Shown here: piece by piece, positions 8,567 through 15,880 of the stretch | Layout: the number at the start of each line of letters is the position of its first letter | Position numbering within the stretch: the first letter of the stretch is position 1 | Origin: Blautia coccoides | Lineage (GTDB): Bacteria; Bacillota; Clostridia; Lachnospirales; Lachnospiraceae | Assembly (NCBI RefSeq): GCF_034355335.1 | Contig: NZ_CP136422.1 | Span: forward strand, 809,001 to 873,000 | Length of the DNA: 64,000 nucleotides | Direction of reading: 5' to 3' | Notes under the pieces: model-generated | Database searches by the model: none | What the model saw: only the letters and a program-made list of their open reading frames with translations | Told to the model about the DNA's origin: nothing | Program-made: the position numbers and the translations under genes

Positions 8567-9094
8567 TCACTTTTTCTGATAATAACTGACCGTTCCATCC
8601 GTCGAAACCAAACAGTAAGCAGAGACTTTGGGGATTTGTAGTGTTTGTGCCTGACTTTGGTTTTCTAATATTACAAGCCGTATAGCATCGCTTTCTGGAG
8701 TTATAGATAAGGTATGATTAAGCAATGCTTCCTGACCGGTGGCAGCATAAATGATTTCATACGCTTCATCTTGGGCAAAAAAATGAAGTTTTACTGGAAA
8801 ATTCCCACTTGTATGATATAGAATTGCATGTTTAAAATCCAGTAACACCCAAAATGCTGCAATTAAGCCATAGTCCACATGAAGGGCTGAATCCTCACAG
8901 TCACAGAGGACGTTCTGTTGCCTGTCATAAAAAATCCTGCCTTGTTTGATCAGACTATTGATGAAGGTTTTCAGGGACTCTTTATTTCTCGGAAAAAGCA
9001 GCAGAACTTGCTCATAGAGTAGGGCGTGGTAAGTTGTGATCATCCGTATTAACCGTTCCCCTTCCCTATTGTAAATTTCGTTCCTGGTTTTCAT
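8567..9094 (-). CDS. Hypothetical ICE protein (DUF5697-like)
   Basis: A 175-residue protein. The ATG at 9094 (MKTRNEIYNREGERLIRMI) was chosen over an earlier in-frame start at 9238 because AGAAAGGAG lies directly before it and the extra 48 residues do not look like protein. The first half, with ITTYHALLYEQVLLLFPRNK, may be a winged helix. Similar small proteins (annotated DUF5697 as far as I recall) sit at the head of conjugation operons in Clostridia. It is the first gene of the leftward operon 9094-1813. Confidence 0.55.
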   Translation of the reverse strand: MKTRNEIYNREGERLIRMITTYHALLYEQVLLLFPRNKESLKTFINSLIKQGRIFYDRQQNVLCDCEDSALHVDYGLIAAFWVLLDFKHAILYHTSGNFPVKLHFFAQDEAYEIIYAATGQEALLNHTLSITPESDAIRLVILENQSQAQTLQIPKVSAYCLVSTDGTVSYYQKK

Positions 9095-9121
9095 TTTGGT
9101 TCTCCTTTCTGATAATATCTG

Positions 9122-9183
9122 TACGTAATTAATACGTAATGCTCTTAGTGATGAAGAAGTATTTTGTGCGTATAGAATACGTA
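9122..9183. promoter_or_regulatory. Possible paired operator upstream of the ICE operon
   Basis: Two dyads lie in the 5' region of the leftward operon: TACGTA-ATTAA-TACGTA (9122-9138, perfect arms) and TGCGTAT-AGA-ATACGTA (9167-9183, one mismatch). They share the ACGTAT half-site and are about 45 bp apart. This looks like a repressor site for the ICE operon; the repressor is not identified. Confidence 0.35.
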
Positions 9184-9222
9184 CAAGAACCATTGTCAGA
9201 TGGTGGTCATATTGTTTTGAGC

Positions 9223-9246
9223 AATAAAAAAGCACCATACGGGTGC
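9223..9246 (-). terminator. Leftward terminator insulating the ICE operon
   Basis: AGCACC and GGTGCT form a 6-bp stem with a 5-base loop; on the minus strand it is followed by six T residues. Leftward transcripts leaving the invertible segment would stop here, before the ICE operon starting at 9094. It also marks the left limit of the switch locus. Confidence 0.65.
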
Positions 9247-9350
9247 TGAAAAAATGTGAAAACTATAAGCGTGTTTATTGTAGCATGGGTAAATTTGCGT
9301 TTCAATCGCATAGCCGTGCCAATATTGTGCCAGAAAAATTCTTTAGTTTA

Positions 9351-9379
9351 TTGATATAGAAGAGTAGATGCTCTATAAT
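9351..9379 (+). promoter_or_regulatory. Sigma-A promoter facing the invertible segment
   Basis: TTGATA (9351-9356), a 17-bp spacer and TATAAT (9374-9379) make a near-perfect vegetative promoter pointing right. It lies 26 bp outside the left inverted repeat, so it stays in place when the segment flips and drives whichever gene is at the left end. At present that is the P-loop/TPR gene at 9450. Confidence 0.8.
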
Positions 9380-9405
9380 AGAAAGAAAACTATATTAAAG
9401 TACAA

Positions 9406-9431
9406 TGAACCGAGGATAATATATGATTATC
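9406..9431 (+). repeat. Left 26-bp inverted repeat of the invertible segment
   Basis: The sequence begins TGAACCGAGGATAAT and ends ATATGATTATC. It is the exact reverse complement of 12712-12737. Within it GATAAT and ATTATC form a short dyad around ATATG, as expected of a tyrosine recombinase crossover site with two arms and a central spacer. Confidence 0.9.
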
Positions 9432-9449
9432 TTTTATTGAGGTGACAAG

Positions 9450-11723
9450 ATGAGTTATGCAAATAGAACCGCTGAATTTGAGCAAATGAAGTATCATATA
9501 AATTCAGAAGATACACCTGTAATCATTATTAAAGCATACCCTGCCTGTGGAATATCATCGTTTATTAATGAAAGAATCAAAGGCGAACTTATTGCACCTG
9601 AACTTTTTTTGTATTTGCCAATTCCACGTGAAAATTCTCTTAAAGATGTTATTTTTTCACAACTTGTAAAACCCCCTTTTGATAGTATATTCCAAAAATT
9701 TCTTGATAAAACATTTGGATCGCATAATACTTCAGTAATTTCATCGATCGCTCAGGGAGTGCCATATATTGGTTCGTTTTTAGGTAGGATAGCTGAAAGT
9801 AAATCAGCACCGCCAATTTATACCGGAGATTATCCATCTGCTGTTGAGCAATTACTGTTGCCTTTCTTTTCAATGCTAAAGGAGAAAGCTGGGGGAACTC
9901 CTTTCACAATAGTTCTTGATCCAATAGGGCGATTAAGCGAAGATTCGTTTTCATTATTACACAATCTTATAGATAGTGGAGTGCTTCAATGTATCATTAT
10001 TCAAATACAAGGTCATGAGGAACAATTCCTTAAATTTAGAAATAGTCTACGGCTTCATTCAATTAATTTTAAAGAAGTTGAGTTTGATCGACCTCATACC
10101 AAACTCATTAAGGAGTTAGCCGCACTTTATAATCTCCACATTGAAGACAGGGATGCGGATATGATTGCGAATAATTCTAACCAAAACATTCATAAAATAA
10201 TTGATGCGATATTAGATTACGGAAATCATAGCATCAAACCTGATGAGCCTTTATCAGAATGTGAAAAAACTGTGATATCTATTCTTCATATTTTTAGTAT
10301 TCCTATGGATGAAAAAGAACTAATTAACGTTGTTGCATCCGGTAATGACTTTGCTATGAATATTATGCAAACATGCCATAAGGCTTTTCAATCACTTGTC
10401 AGTAGAGGTTTGATTACCTGGAAAGAGGGCAAGTTGGAATTGTGTACGACCTCGCATCCGGTGGTACAAAAAATTCTCGATTCATATGCGGATCAGCTTG
10501 TTTATAAAAATATTGTGTATAGTTATCTTTGTGTTTCTAACAATAATTCAAGGTTACGCTACTTATTATCTCAACAATTGGGTTGTACTTCGAGGAAAGA
10601 TGCACTGCCATTTTTACAAAGTTTAATTAAGGTAGGAGAAATAGCATCCCCTGAATTACTATCAGCTGCGGAACTCAAACGAGGGAATCGAGAAGATTGC
10701 CTTTTGGCATGCATAAATTATTGCCGAATGAGAAGATATAAGGATGCCTTGCAGTGGATAAGTTCCATTATATATGATGAAACAGACGAAGGATTAAATG
10801 CCTTAAGAGCTACGTTACTAAATCGTACTAGAAATACAGCACTTGCTGAAAAAGAACTGATAAGATGTTTAAGAAAACAGGGAGAACCATCTCGTCAGAA
10901 TTTATTGGGTTCCTTCCTCATTTCAAATTATATTCATGCTGAAAACATGCCTATGGCTCAAAAAGTTTTTGTAGAGCTCATCAAGCACTATCCAAATTCG
11001 CCGATGCAAGGTTATTTATACCGTAATGTAGCATCTGCTTATAACGGCAATAGAGACGAATGGTATGAAAAAGCATTAGAAGCATTTACAAGAGATAATG
11101 ATGACTTTGGCTTATATACGACATTATGCAATTGGGGATATGCGCAATGTCTTGAGAAAAAATACGAAGAGGCTCTCCAAAAACTCCAAAAAGCGCAAGA
11201 TGGATTAATGCCCTTCTCAAAGACTCATCTACATATTGTTTATAATAATTTAGGAATTTGCTATTTAATGCTAGAAAAATATCAAGAGGCATCCCAGAAT
11301 CTTCTTCTAGCAAAAACATTAGGAGAAAATAGCATGCCAAAAATATTTACGTCAATCAATATGGCATGCCTTAATGCTGTTTCTGGAAATACCTCAAAAG
11401 CTGTAAACTTACTACGTGACCTAGAGGCGGAAATTGAGGAACACCCACTAGATCGTGTAAGACAAAAATATTATATTAATCGCTTGCTAGTTGAATGCTT
11501 GTCAGGCAATAAGAATATAGACGGTTTAATTGCACAGACCGAAAAATATTTGGACCGTTACCATCCCGAGCAGACAGAAGAAGCACTTCAAGTCTACCAA
11601 AGCTTTTCAAAGTCTCCATATCTTTTCGACAAACAACTTTGGCGTAAATTGTATTCACCATGTGGACTGGCGTATTGGTATATGGATCCCCTAAAGCTCC
11701 TTCCCAAAGGTACTGTCAAGTAA
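9450..11723 (+). CDS. P-loop NTPase-like protein with TPR repeats
   Basis: A 757-residue cytosolic protein. The N-terminus has a STAND/AAA-like layout: IIIKAYPACGISSF at the Walker A position, FTIVLDPIGRL at the Walker B position, then a helical and winged-helix-like part near residues 270-340. From about residue 430 the protein is a solenoid of TPR-like helices (for example YNNLGICYLMLEKYQEASQN). The Walker A Lys is missing (G-I-S-S instead of G-K-S/T), so ATP binding may be weak or lost. The start has GAGGTG 6-7 bases before ATG. It is presently expressed from the promoter at 9351. STAND proteins with TPR sensors often act in signalling or phage defence; the role here is unknown. Confidence 0.75.
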   Translation: MSYANRTAEFEQMKYHINSEDTPVIIIKAYPACGISSFINERIKGELIAPELFLYLPIPRENSLKDVIFSQLVKPPFDSIFQKFLDKTFGSHNTSVISSIAQGVPYIGSFLGRIAESKSAPPIYTGDYPSAVEQLLLPFFSMLKEKAGGTPFTIVLDPIGRLSEDSFSLLHNLIDSGVLQCIIIQIQGHEEQFLKFRNSLRLHSINFKEVEFDRPHTKLIKELAALYNLHIEDRDADMIANNSNQNIHKIIDAILDYGNHSIKPDEPLSECEKTVISILHIFSIPMDEKELINVVASGNDFAMNIMQTCHKAFQSLVSRGLITWKEGKLELCTTSHPVVQKILDSYADQLVYKNIVYSYLCVSNNNSRLRYLLSQQLGCTSRKDALPFLQSLIKVGEIASPELLSAAELKRGNREDCLLACINYCRMRRYKDALQWISSIIYDETDEGLNALRATLLNRTRNTALAEKELIRCLRKQGEPSRQNLLGSFLISNYIHAENMPMAQKVFVELIKHYPNSPMQGYLYRNVASAYNGNRDEWYEKALEAFTRDNDDFGLYTTLCNWGYAQCLEKKYEEALQKLQKAQDGLMPFSKTHLHIVYNNLGICYLMLEKYQEASQNLLLAKTLGENSMPKIFTSINMACLNAVSGNTSKAVNLLRDLEAEIEEHPLDRVRQKYYINRLLVECLSGNKNIDGLIAQTEKYLDRYHPEQTEEALQVYQSFSKSPYLFDKQLWRKLYSPCGLAYWYMDPLKLLPKGTVK

Positions 11724-12692
11724 TCCATTACGATATAAACTGGAATACGTAATGTTAGCAATAAGCGCATCATAAGTTATGTCGTTAGCAGCCGCAGCTT
11801 GACTGATTGTTGAATGTTCTCCCAAATTACAGCATACGTTAAATTCTAAGAAATAAGGGATTCCAGATTCTCGTTCAACAATATAATCAAATCTTGTATA
11901 ATCGAGCGGTTGAATCAAGGAGTACATATGTTTTGAATACTCTTGTATTTGTTTTTGGAGTTCATTATCTGTCAAAACTTTTCTGGAAAGGCCTGGGGCT
12001 ATTTTACGTTTTTGCTGATACGTAACGACTCCATCTTTTAATGTAGAATATTGAGCAATACATGGCAGATACTTATGTAAGCCAAAATTATTAAGTACAG
12101 GACAAGTGTGATATATTCCTTTGATTTGTGCCTCAAGGATTACATCTACTCCTAAACTATGTAATGCAAAAACTTTATTTTTGGCAGCTTCCCATGTGCT
12201 ACAGATCGAACTTTCATCAATTCCATTTGATGCTGCCCCGAATCTAGGCTTAATAAAGTATGGTGGTTCAAATTTCGGTTTGCGTATTTCATCACCGATA
12301 TTATAAATAGTCCATTCCGGTGTGGGAACCTTCGCATATACTGCCAACATTTTTGCTAAATGTTTGTCTTCAGCAAGTGCGCGGATATTAGGTCTTGCAC
12401 CTAAGTAGGGAAGGTTATGATATTCAGCTACGGATGAAACAAATACTTCTGAATTACGGAAAGGCATTCTATTGTATAAAGAAAAGATAAAATCTGCCTC
12501 AATATTGTCCTGTAACATAACACTGGGGTCGCATGAAGAGAGGAGTTTAGGAAAAAAAGATTTCAGGACTTTATATACTTTGTGATGATATTGTGCATAG
12601 ACAAAATCTTTGATTCCTACGGGAATACTTGTAAAATCGTTCTGTGGTGCATAGTGTGCAAGAAATAATATCGTAATATCCTGTGGATTCAT
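11691..12692 (-). CDS. ATP-grasp ligase (D-Ala-D-Ala ligase-like)
   Basis: A 333-residue protein with an ATP-grasp fold: PPYFIKPRFGAASNGID (ATP-binding Lys and loop), VILEAQIKG, then DYTRFDYIVE and PYFLEFNVCCNLGEHS, which correspond to the metal-binding Asp and E-x-N of D-Ala-D-Ala ligases. The N-terminal part differs from true Ddl, so the substrates may be other amino acids or peptides. The ribosome site is GGAGAAGGAG. Its last 33 bases overlap the last bases of the facing P-loop/TPR gene. In the present orientation no good promoter precedes it except read-through from the recombinase gene. After inversion it would follow the promoter at 9351. Confidence 0.75.
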   Translation of the reverse strand: MNPQDITILFLAHYAPQNDFTSIPVGIKDFVYAQYHHKVYKVLKSFFPKLLSSCDPSVMLQDNIEADFIFSLYNRMPFRNSEVFVSSVAEYHNLPYLGARPNIRALAEDKHLAKMLAVYAKVPTPEWTIYNIGDEIRKPKFEPPYFIKPRFGAASNGIDESSICSTWEAAKNKVFALHSLGVDVILEAQIKGIYHTCPVLNNFGLHKYLPCIAQYSTLKDGVVTYQQKRKIAPGLSRKVLTDNELQKQIQEYSKHMYSLIQPLDYTRFDYIVERESGIPYFLEFNVCCNLGEHSTISQAAAANDITYDALIANITYSSLYRNGLLDSTFGKEL

Positions 12693-12711
12693 AGTTCACT
12701 CCTTCTCCATG

Positions 12712-12737
12712 GATAATCATATATTATCCTCGGTTCA
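12712..12737 (-). repeat. Right 26-bp inverted repeat of the invertible segment
   Basis: Exact reverse complement of 9406-9431. It lies between the ATP-grasp ribosome site and the 3' end of the recombinase gene. Sequence identity stops sharply on both sides, so the repeat is a defined site and not part of a larger duplication. Confidence 0.9.
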
Positions 12738-12757
12738 GAAGAACAGAAATAAGGAGT

Positions 12758-13684
12758 CTATTGCTTCTTAAGATCCATAAAATTTCTCGGATGCTTTGTC
12801 GTTAAAATATCGTTCTGCTTTGTCATAGATACATTTGTGTATATTTCTGTAGTTTTAATTGAACTATGTCCGAGCATTTTTTGTATGTACCGAATATCAA
12901 CATCGGCTTCCAAGAGAAGTGTGGCAAATGAATGACGGAACATATGAGGGGTTATATGTAAGTCAATCAATGCTTTGTTCAGATATTTTACAATCATGTC
13001 ACGGGCCGATTGCTCAGAAAATCTCTGGTGGAGCCTGTTTACAAAAAACCACCCGGAGGATTCTATGTCCGATTTGAAAGTATTATAGTATTCCAGTAAA
13101 GCTTTGCGAACATCTGTATTTCCGACTTGGATCATCCGCTCCTTTGCCCCCTTACCCCAAATCAATATTTTGTAAGATGATAAATCTACTTGCTGAGTGG
13201 TTAAGGTACATAGCTCTGAAATCCTGACACCAGTAGCAAATAAAAGTTCCACTACGGCAATGTCACGAAGGATAGTGTTACTTTGGTATGTGGTTGATGC
13301 AGCTAGTTTTTCCGTATACATGGTGGAGATGAATTTCGCAATGATCTCTTCTGGTATAATCCGTGGCAGTGTTATAGGTTCGCGAAACTTTACATTGATT
13401 TTGCTAAATGGATTAAAGGCAATTGTCTCTTCATAAATCAGGTATTGAAAAAATGCTTTTATAACTGCAATCTTTCGTTTGGCTGTCTTTGGTTGAAATT
13501 TTTGGTGAAGAGATGATATGTATTCATTCAGTGTCGTTTTGTCAATACAAGATGGATATTCTAAAGTGAAACTGCTAAACTGAGTCAGGTCAATACGGTA
13601 TGCTTTAATTGTTTTGGAATCTAATTGTTTGATTTCCTTACAGTATTTCAAATAGTTTGCAATTAGTATTTCTAAATTTCTCAT
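12758..13684 (-). CDS. Tyrosine recombinase, likely the invertase of the switch
   Basis: A 308-residue XerC/D-type recombinase. It has an N-terminal SAM-like core-binding domain (residues 1-90) and a catalytic domain with ATGVRISELC (Arg), WGKGAKERM (Lys), TPHMFRHSFA (His-x-x-Arg), LGHSSIKTTEIYTNV (Gly-His and the nucleophile Tyr). All catalytic residues are present. Its stop is 20 bp from the right inverted repeat, so it is the natural candidate to invert the segment. Read-through from it would enter the gene at the right end. The ribosome site AAGGAG and ATG sit in a hairpin arm (13683-13733). It could alternatively be an ICE integrase, but it is not next to an element end. Confidence 0.85.
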   Translation of the reverse strand: MRNLEILIANYLKYCKEIKQLDSKTIKAYRIDLTQFSSFTLEYPSCIDKTTLNEYISSLHQKFQPKTAKRKIAVIKAFFQYLIYEETIAFNPFSKINVKFREPITLPRIIPEEIIAKFISTMYTEKLAASTTYQSNTILRDIAVVELLFATGVRISELCTLTTQQVDLSSYKILIWGKGAKERMIQVGNTDVRKALLEYYNTFKSDIESSGWFFVNRLHQRFSEQSARDMIVKYLNKALIDLHITPHMFRHSFATLLLEADVDIRYIQKMLGHSSIKTTEIYTNVSMTKQNDILTTKHPRNFMDLKKQ

Positions 13685-13733
13685 AAATAGGCACTCCTTA
13701 GTGTTTTTATGTTCATTATGAGTGCCTATTTAT
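13683..13733 (-). promoter_or_regulatory. Hairpin over the recombinase start site
   Basis: On the minus strand ATAAATAGGCACTC (13733-13720) pairs perfectly with GAGTGCCTATTTAT (13696-13683), 14 bp with a 23-base loop. The 3' arm contains half of the AAGGAG ribosome site and reaches the start codon. Folding would hide both and keep recombinase levels low. It could alternatively be a DNA dyad bound by a regulator. Confidence 0.55.
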
Positions 13734-13746
13734 AAAATGTCTAACG

Positions 13747-14277
13747 CTATTCAGGGAAAAATCGGTTTAAAATATTAAGAGTTTCCTTAGTTGTAAATCC
13801 CCAAAGAACTGTGCTTAAAGCTTCAATCGCAGCTCTACGCTTCCGGTAGTAGGTGCGATAAGAGATATTGCTTATGTGTGCTTCCAACTTTTCGATGATT
13901 TTGTCTGTGTTTTTTAATTCTTGAGGGCACAAATACGAGTAATAAAGAATCCAGTAAAATTGTTCACCATATTTGTGATTGGTACGTAGTAAATCTACTG
14001 CAGAATCCAGAAGTTTTAACATTTTATTGCTTCGCTCAATACTTTTTGCACGTTCTTCTATACCCGTTCCATTTAACTCAGCGCCAGCGACATAGATGGA
14101 GTCCAGAAATTCATCTATGCTATTTCCAAATTCAATCTGGAACTGCATTTCCAACTGATGTACCACAACCTTCAGGCTGTAAGTAGCATCCCGATAATGC
14201 CGCAGAAATTGATAAGTGTCGTGAAAACGAGGATCCTCTTCTGGGGTAGGAAAGTTTCTTTCTTTTTTCATTGCCAT
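13747..14277 (-). CDS. Small helical DNA-binding-like protein of the ICE
   Basis: A 176-residue, largely helical protein. The C-terminal part NISYRTYYRKRRAAIEALST resembles the helix-turn-helix of phage ArpU/RinA-type and sigma-region-4-like regulators. The ATG at 14277 has GGAAGGGAG before it; the earlier in-frame start lies inside the upstream gene. It follows the winged-helix gene with a 1-bp gap and precedes the recombinase by 62 bp, so it may be part of the recombinase operon and help control it. Confidence 0.55.
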   Translation of the reverse strand: MAMKKERNFPTPEEDPRFHDTYQFLRHYRDATYSLKVVVHQLEMQFQIEFGNSIDEFLDSIYVAGAELNGTGIEERAKSIERSNKMLKLLDSAVDLLRTNHKYGEQFYWILYYSYLCPQELKNTDKIIEKLEAHISNISYRTYYRKRRAAIEALSTVLWGFTTKETLNILNRFFPE

Positions 14278-14278
14278 C

Positions 14279-15445
14279 TTATATTCTCCCTTCCTGTTTG
14301 ATACATTCCTGTTGGGGTTGCAATGCGAATTGGACATCCGGTGATTTTGAGGTTAATGTCAATTCAAACTGGTATTTCATATTCCCGAAAGGGCAGATAA
14401 TACTTAGAGCATATTGAATTACTGTACTCTTGCAGTCTGATAAAGGAGATAATATATACTCCGTCTTCTCACAGTGGCAGCATGGAATCCCTTGAGAATC
14501 CAGTAGTTCGACTACTTTTTGGATGATATATTTCATATGCGGTTTCGGAACGCATAAATTATTTTCTGAAACTGTTAACTGGTCATCTGTCACACATTTT
14601 GAAACGCATTTGGATGGTTCCTCGCTGTCCGGGATATGGATTGGTAATTGCATAGTCATAGCAACCTCCTCTTTGTCAATCATGACATCACTTACATTAA
14701 ACATGACAGATAAATAGTTGTTGAGATAAATGACACTGCCATGCCTCCCCTTAAAATTAATCAGAGTAATGTACTCCTTTTCTTCTAATTTTTTCAGCAT
14801 ACGAGATACAGATGCTTTTGATATACCCCACCTCTCACCAAGGCTCTGATAATTGACTAAAGGATTATGGGTATTGTTACGATAATATACAACGGGACCT
14901 GGTTGAGAGCCTTGTACCGAAGGGTCGTTATAAATAGCGTGGATCCATAAATCTAAAATTATATCCATTTCAGAGCATTTCCCTATACTGATTAACTCAT
15001 GGACCTTGGCTATTGTAAAAAAGAAGAAGCCGGCATTTTTTTTACAAGGATAATTATATTCCAGTACAGTATTGTCTTTCTGCCAGTCACTGATTTTAAA
15101 CTTAATTATTTTGTTTTTTCCCAATATAGAATAGGTGATGTAATGCTGCTCCTCAAAATACTGAAGTATAGATAATACCTGGTGCTGAAAGCGGCAGCGA
15201 AACCAAACCTGTAATTCTGAGATATGACACACCCACTCACCGGGACTGACGGTATATACGATGCCGTCTATCCGATTGTAGGATGTTCTGTAGTTTGCGT
15301 AAGAGCACAGAACGATATAGTAAAAAAGATAAGAGCATCCGTTTGTCCGGATGCTCTTGTCGGCAATCAAGGTACGTATAAATTCCCGGTACATTCTGCA
15401 ACGTGGAAAATCTACAATTTGTTTTAGCTCTAATTCATAATCCAT
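14279..15445 (-). CDS. Winged-helix (MarR-like) ICE protein
   Basis: A 388-residue protein. The centre (SLGERWGISKASVSRMLKKL, then EEKEYITLINFKGRHGSVIY) is a clear winged-helix DNA-binding domain. The C-terminal part has several Cys and His (IPCCHCEKTEYILSP, SKCVSKCV) that may bind metal. The ATG at 15445 has AAAGGAGAAAG before it. Proteins of this type are common at the regulatory end of Clostridia ICEs and may be regulators or replication initiators. It heads the operon that leads through the small HTH-like gene to the recombinase. Confidence 0.6.
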   Translation of the reverse strand: MDYELELKQIVDFPRCRMYREFIRTLIADKSIRTNGCSYLFYYIVLCSYANYRTSYNRIDGIVYTVSPGEWVCHISELQVWFRCRFQHQVLSILQYFEEQHYITYSILGKNKIIKFKISDWQKDNTVLEYNYPCKKNAGFFFFTIAKVHELISIGKCSEMDIILDLWIHAIYNDPSVQGSQPGPVVYYRNNTHNPLVNYQSLGERWGISKASVSRMLKKLEEKEYITLINFKGRHGSVIYLNNYLSVMFNVSDVMIDKEEVAMTMQLPIHIPDSEEPSKCVSKCVTDDQLTVSENNLCVPKPHMKYIIQKVVELLDSQGIPCCHCEKTEYILSPLSDCKSTVIQYALSIICPFGNMKYQFELTLTSKSPDVQFALQPQQECIKQEGRI

Positions 15446-15740
15446 AAATCTTTCTCCTTTGATAAAGAAAAGCAGACGAAATTAATCGCCTGCTTAATCA
15501 GTAGTGGTGTTATATTAACGGCTACCTTGTTGTTTCCTGTATAGAAACATCCTGTGAAATGTCCCTTATCGTCCCTAAAACGTATTTTTTGCCTTGCAAA
15601 ACGAGAAAATCTGCTTTATACTGATTTTAGTGTATTTTTAATCAGTGCTGCAGAGAAAAGTCCTTATTTTATGGGCTTTTCAGTGGGTTCTAAGTACCAT
15701 TTTGATACCGATAGTTCCGGGAAGTTCCATTGGTATTCAT
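15446..15740. other. Leader and intergenic region, right end of the ICE
   Basis: About 300 bp without a gene. It holds the leader of the winged-helix gene, with a minus-strand hairpin at 15495-15470 (AAGCAGGCGA with TCGTCTGCTT, one G.U pair) followed by TTCTTT just before the ribosome site. That looks like an attenuator or a leaky terminator. A second small stem ACTGATT/AATCAGT lies near 15618-15645. No other feature was recognised. Confidence 0.35.
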
Positions 15741-15797
15741 GGACTTAAAATCCCGTGGGTAGTGATACCCGTACCGGTTCGATTCCGGTCTGCGGCA
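15741..15797 (+). pseudogene. 3' fragment of tRNA-Leu(UAA), attachment-site copy
   Basis: GGACTTAAAATCC is an anticodon stem-loop with anticodon TAA. It is followed by a class II variable arm (GTGGGTAGTGATACCC), a T arm (ACCGGTTCGATTCCGGT) and the acceptor end CTGCGGCA. The 5' half (acceptor, D arm) is absent upstream, so this is not a working tRNA. Such 3' tRNA fragments are left where elements integrate into tRNA genes. It is longer than the 23-bp repeat shared with 19900-19922, which suggests it came with the larger element on its left. Confidence 0.75.
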
Positions 15798-15810
15798 GTA
15801 GGTAAAAGTG

Positions 15811-15848
15811 AGAGAAACGTTGAATTTACAGCGTTTCTCTTCTTTTTT
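15811..15848 (+). terminator. Terminator next to the left attachment site
   Basis: AGAGAAACG (15811-15819) pairs with CGTTTCTCT (15832-15840), followed by TCTTTTTTT. It follows the tRNA-Leu fragment by 13 bp and faces the 3' end of the integrase gene. Confidence 0.7.
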
Positions 15849-15860
15849 TGCTTCAAAAAG

Positions 15861-15880
15861 TTTGAACACCTTTGAACACT
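15861..15880. repeat. Paired TTTGAACAC motifs, left end of element
   Basis: TTTGAACACC and TTTGAACACT lie back to back at 15861-15870 and 15871-15880, just before the integrase stop. The same motif pair occurs at the other end. They are candidate arm-type binding sites of the integrase. Confidence 0.5.

Larger units (their letters stand above)
9406..12737. other. Probable invertible DNA segment (two-gene switch)
   Basis: The 3.3-kb segment is bounded by a perfect 26-bp inverted repeat and holds exactly two genes. They point toward each other and overlap at their 3' ends, and each start codon is within about 20 bp of a repeat. A consensus promoter lies outside the left repeat, and a tyrosine recombinase gene ends 20 bp outside the right one. 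Inversion would put the ATP-grasp gene under the left promoter and move the P-loop/TPR gene behind the recombinase. Each gene carries its own ribosome site inside the repeat (GAGGTG; GGAGAAGGAG), so either can be translated in either position. The base composition is more AT-rich than the flanks. Inversion has not been observed here; it is inferred from the architecture. Confidence 0.75.

Noticed and set aside
9100..9238. Upstream extension of the DUF5697-like gene (48 more codons)
   Set aside because: A strong ribosome site precedes the inner ATG at 9094, and the extension overlaps the minus-strand terminator at 9223-9246 and the operator-like dyads.
12758..13684. Recombinase as the ICE integrase
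   Set aside because: It is internal to the ICE, not next to an attachment site, and lies directly beside the inverted repeat; invertase is the better reading, though not proven.
15741..15797. A complete tRNA-Leu gene
   Set aside because: The acceptor 5' strand and D arm are absent upstream, so only a 3' fragment is present.
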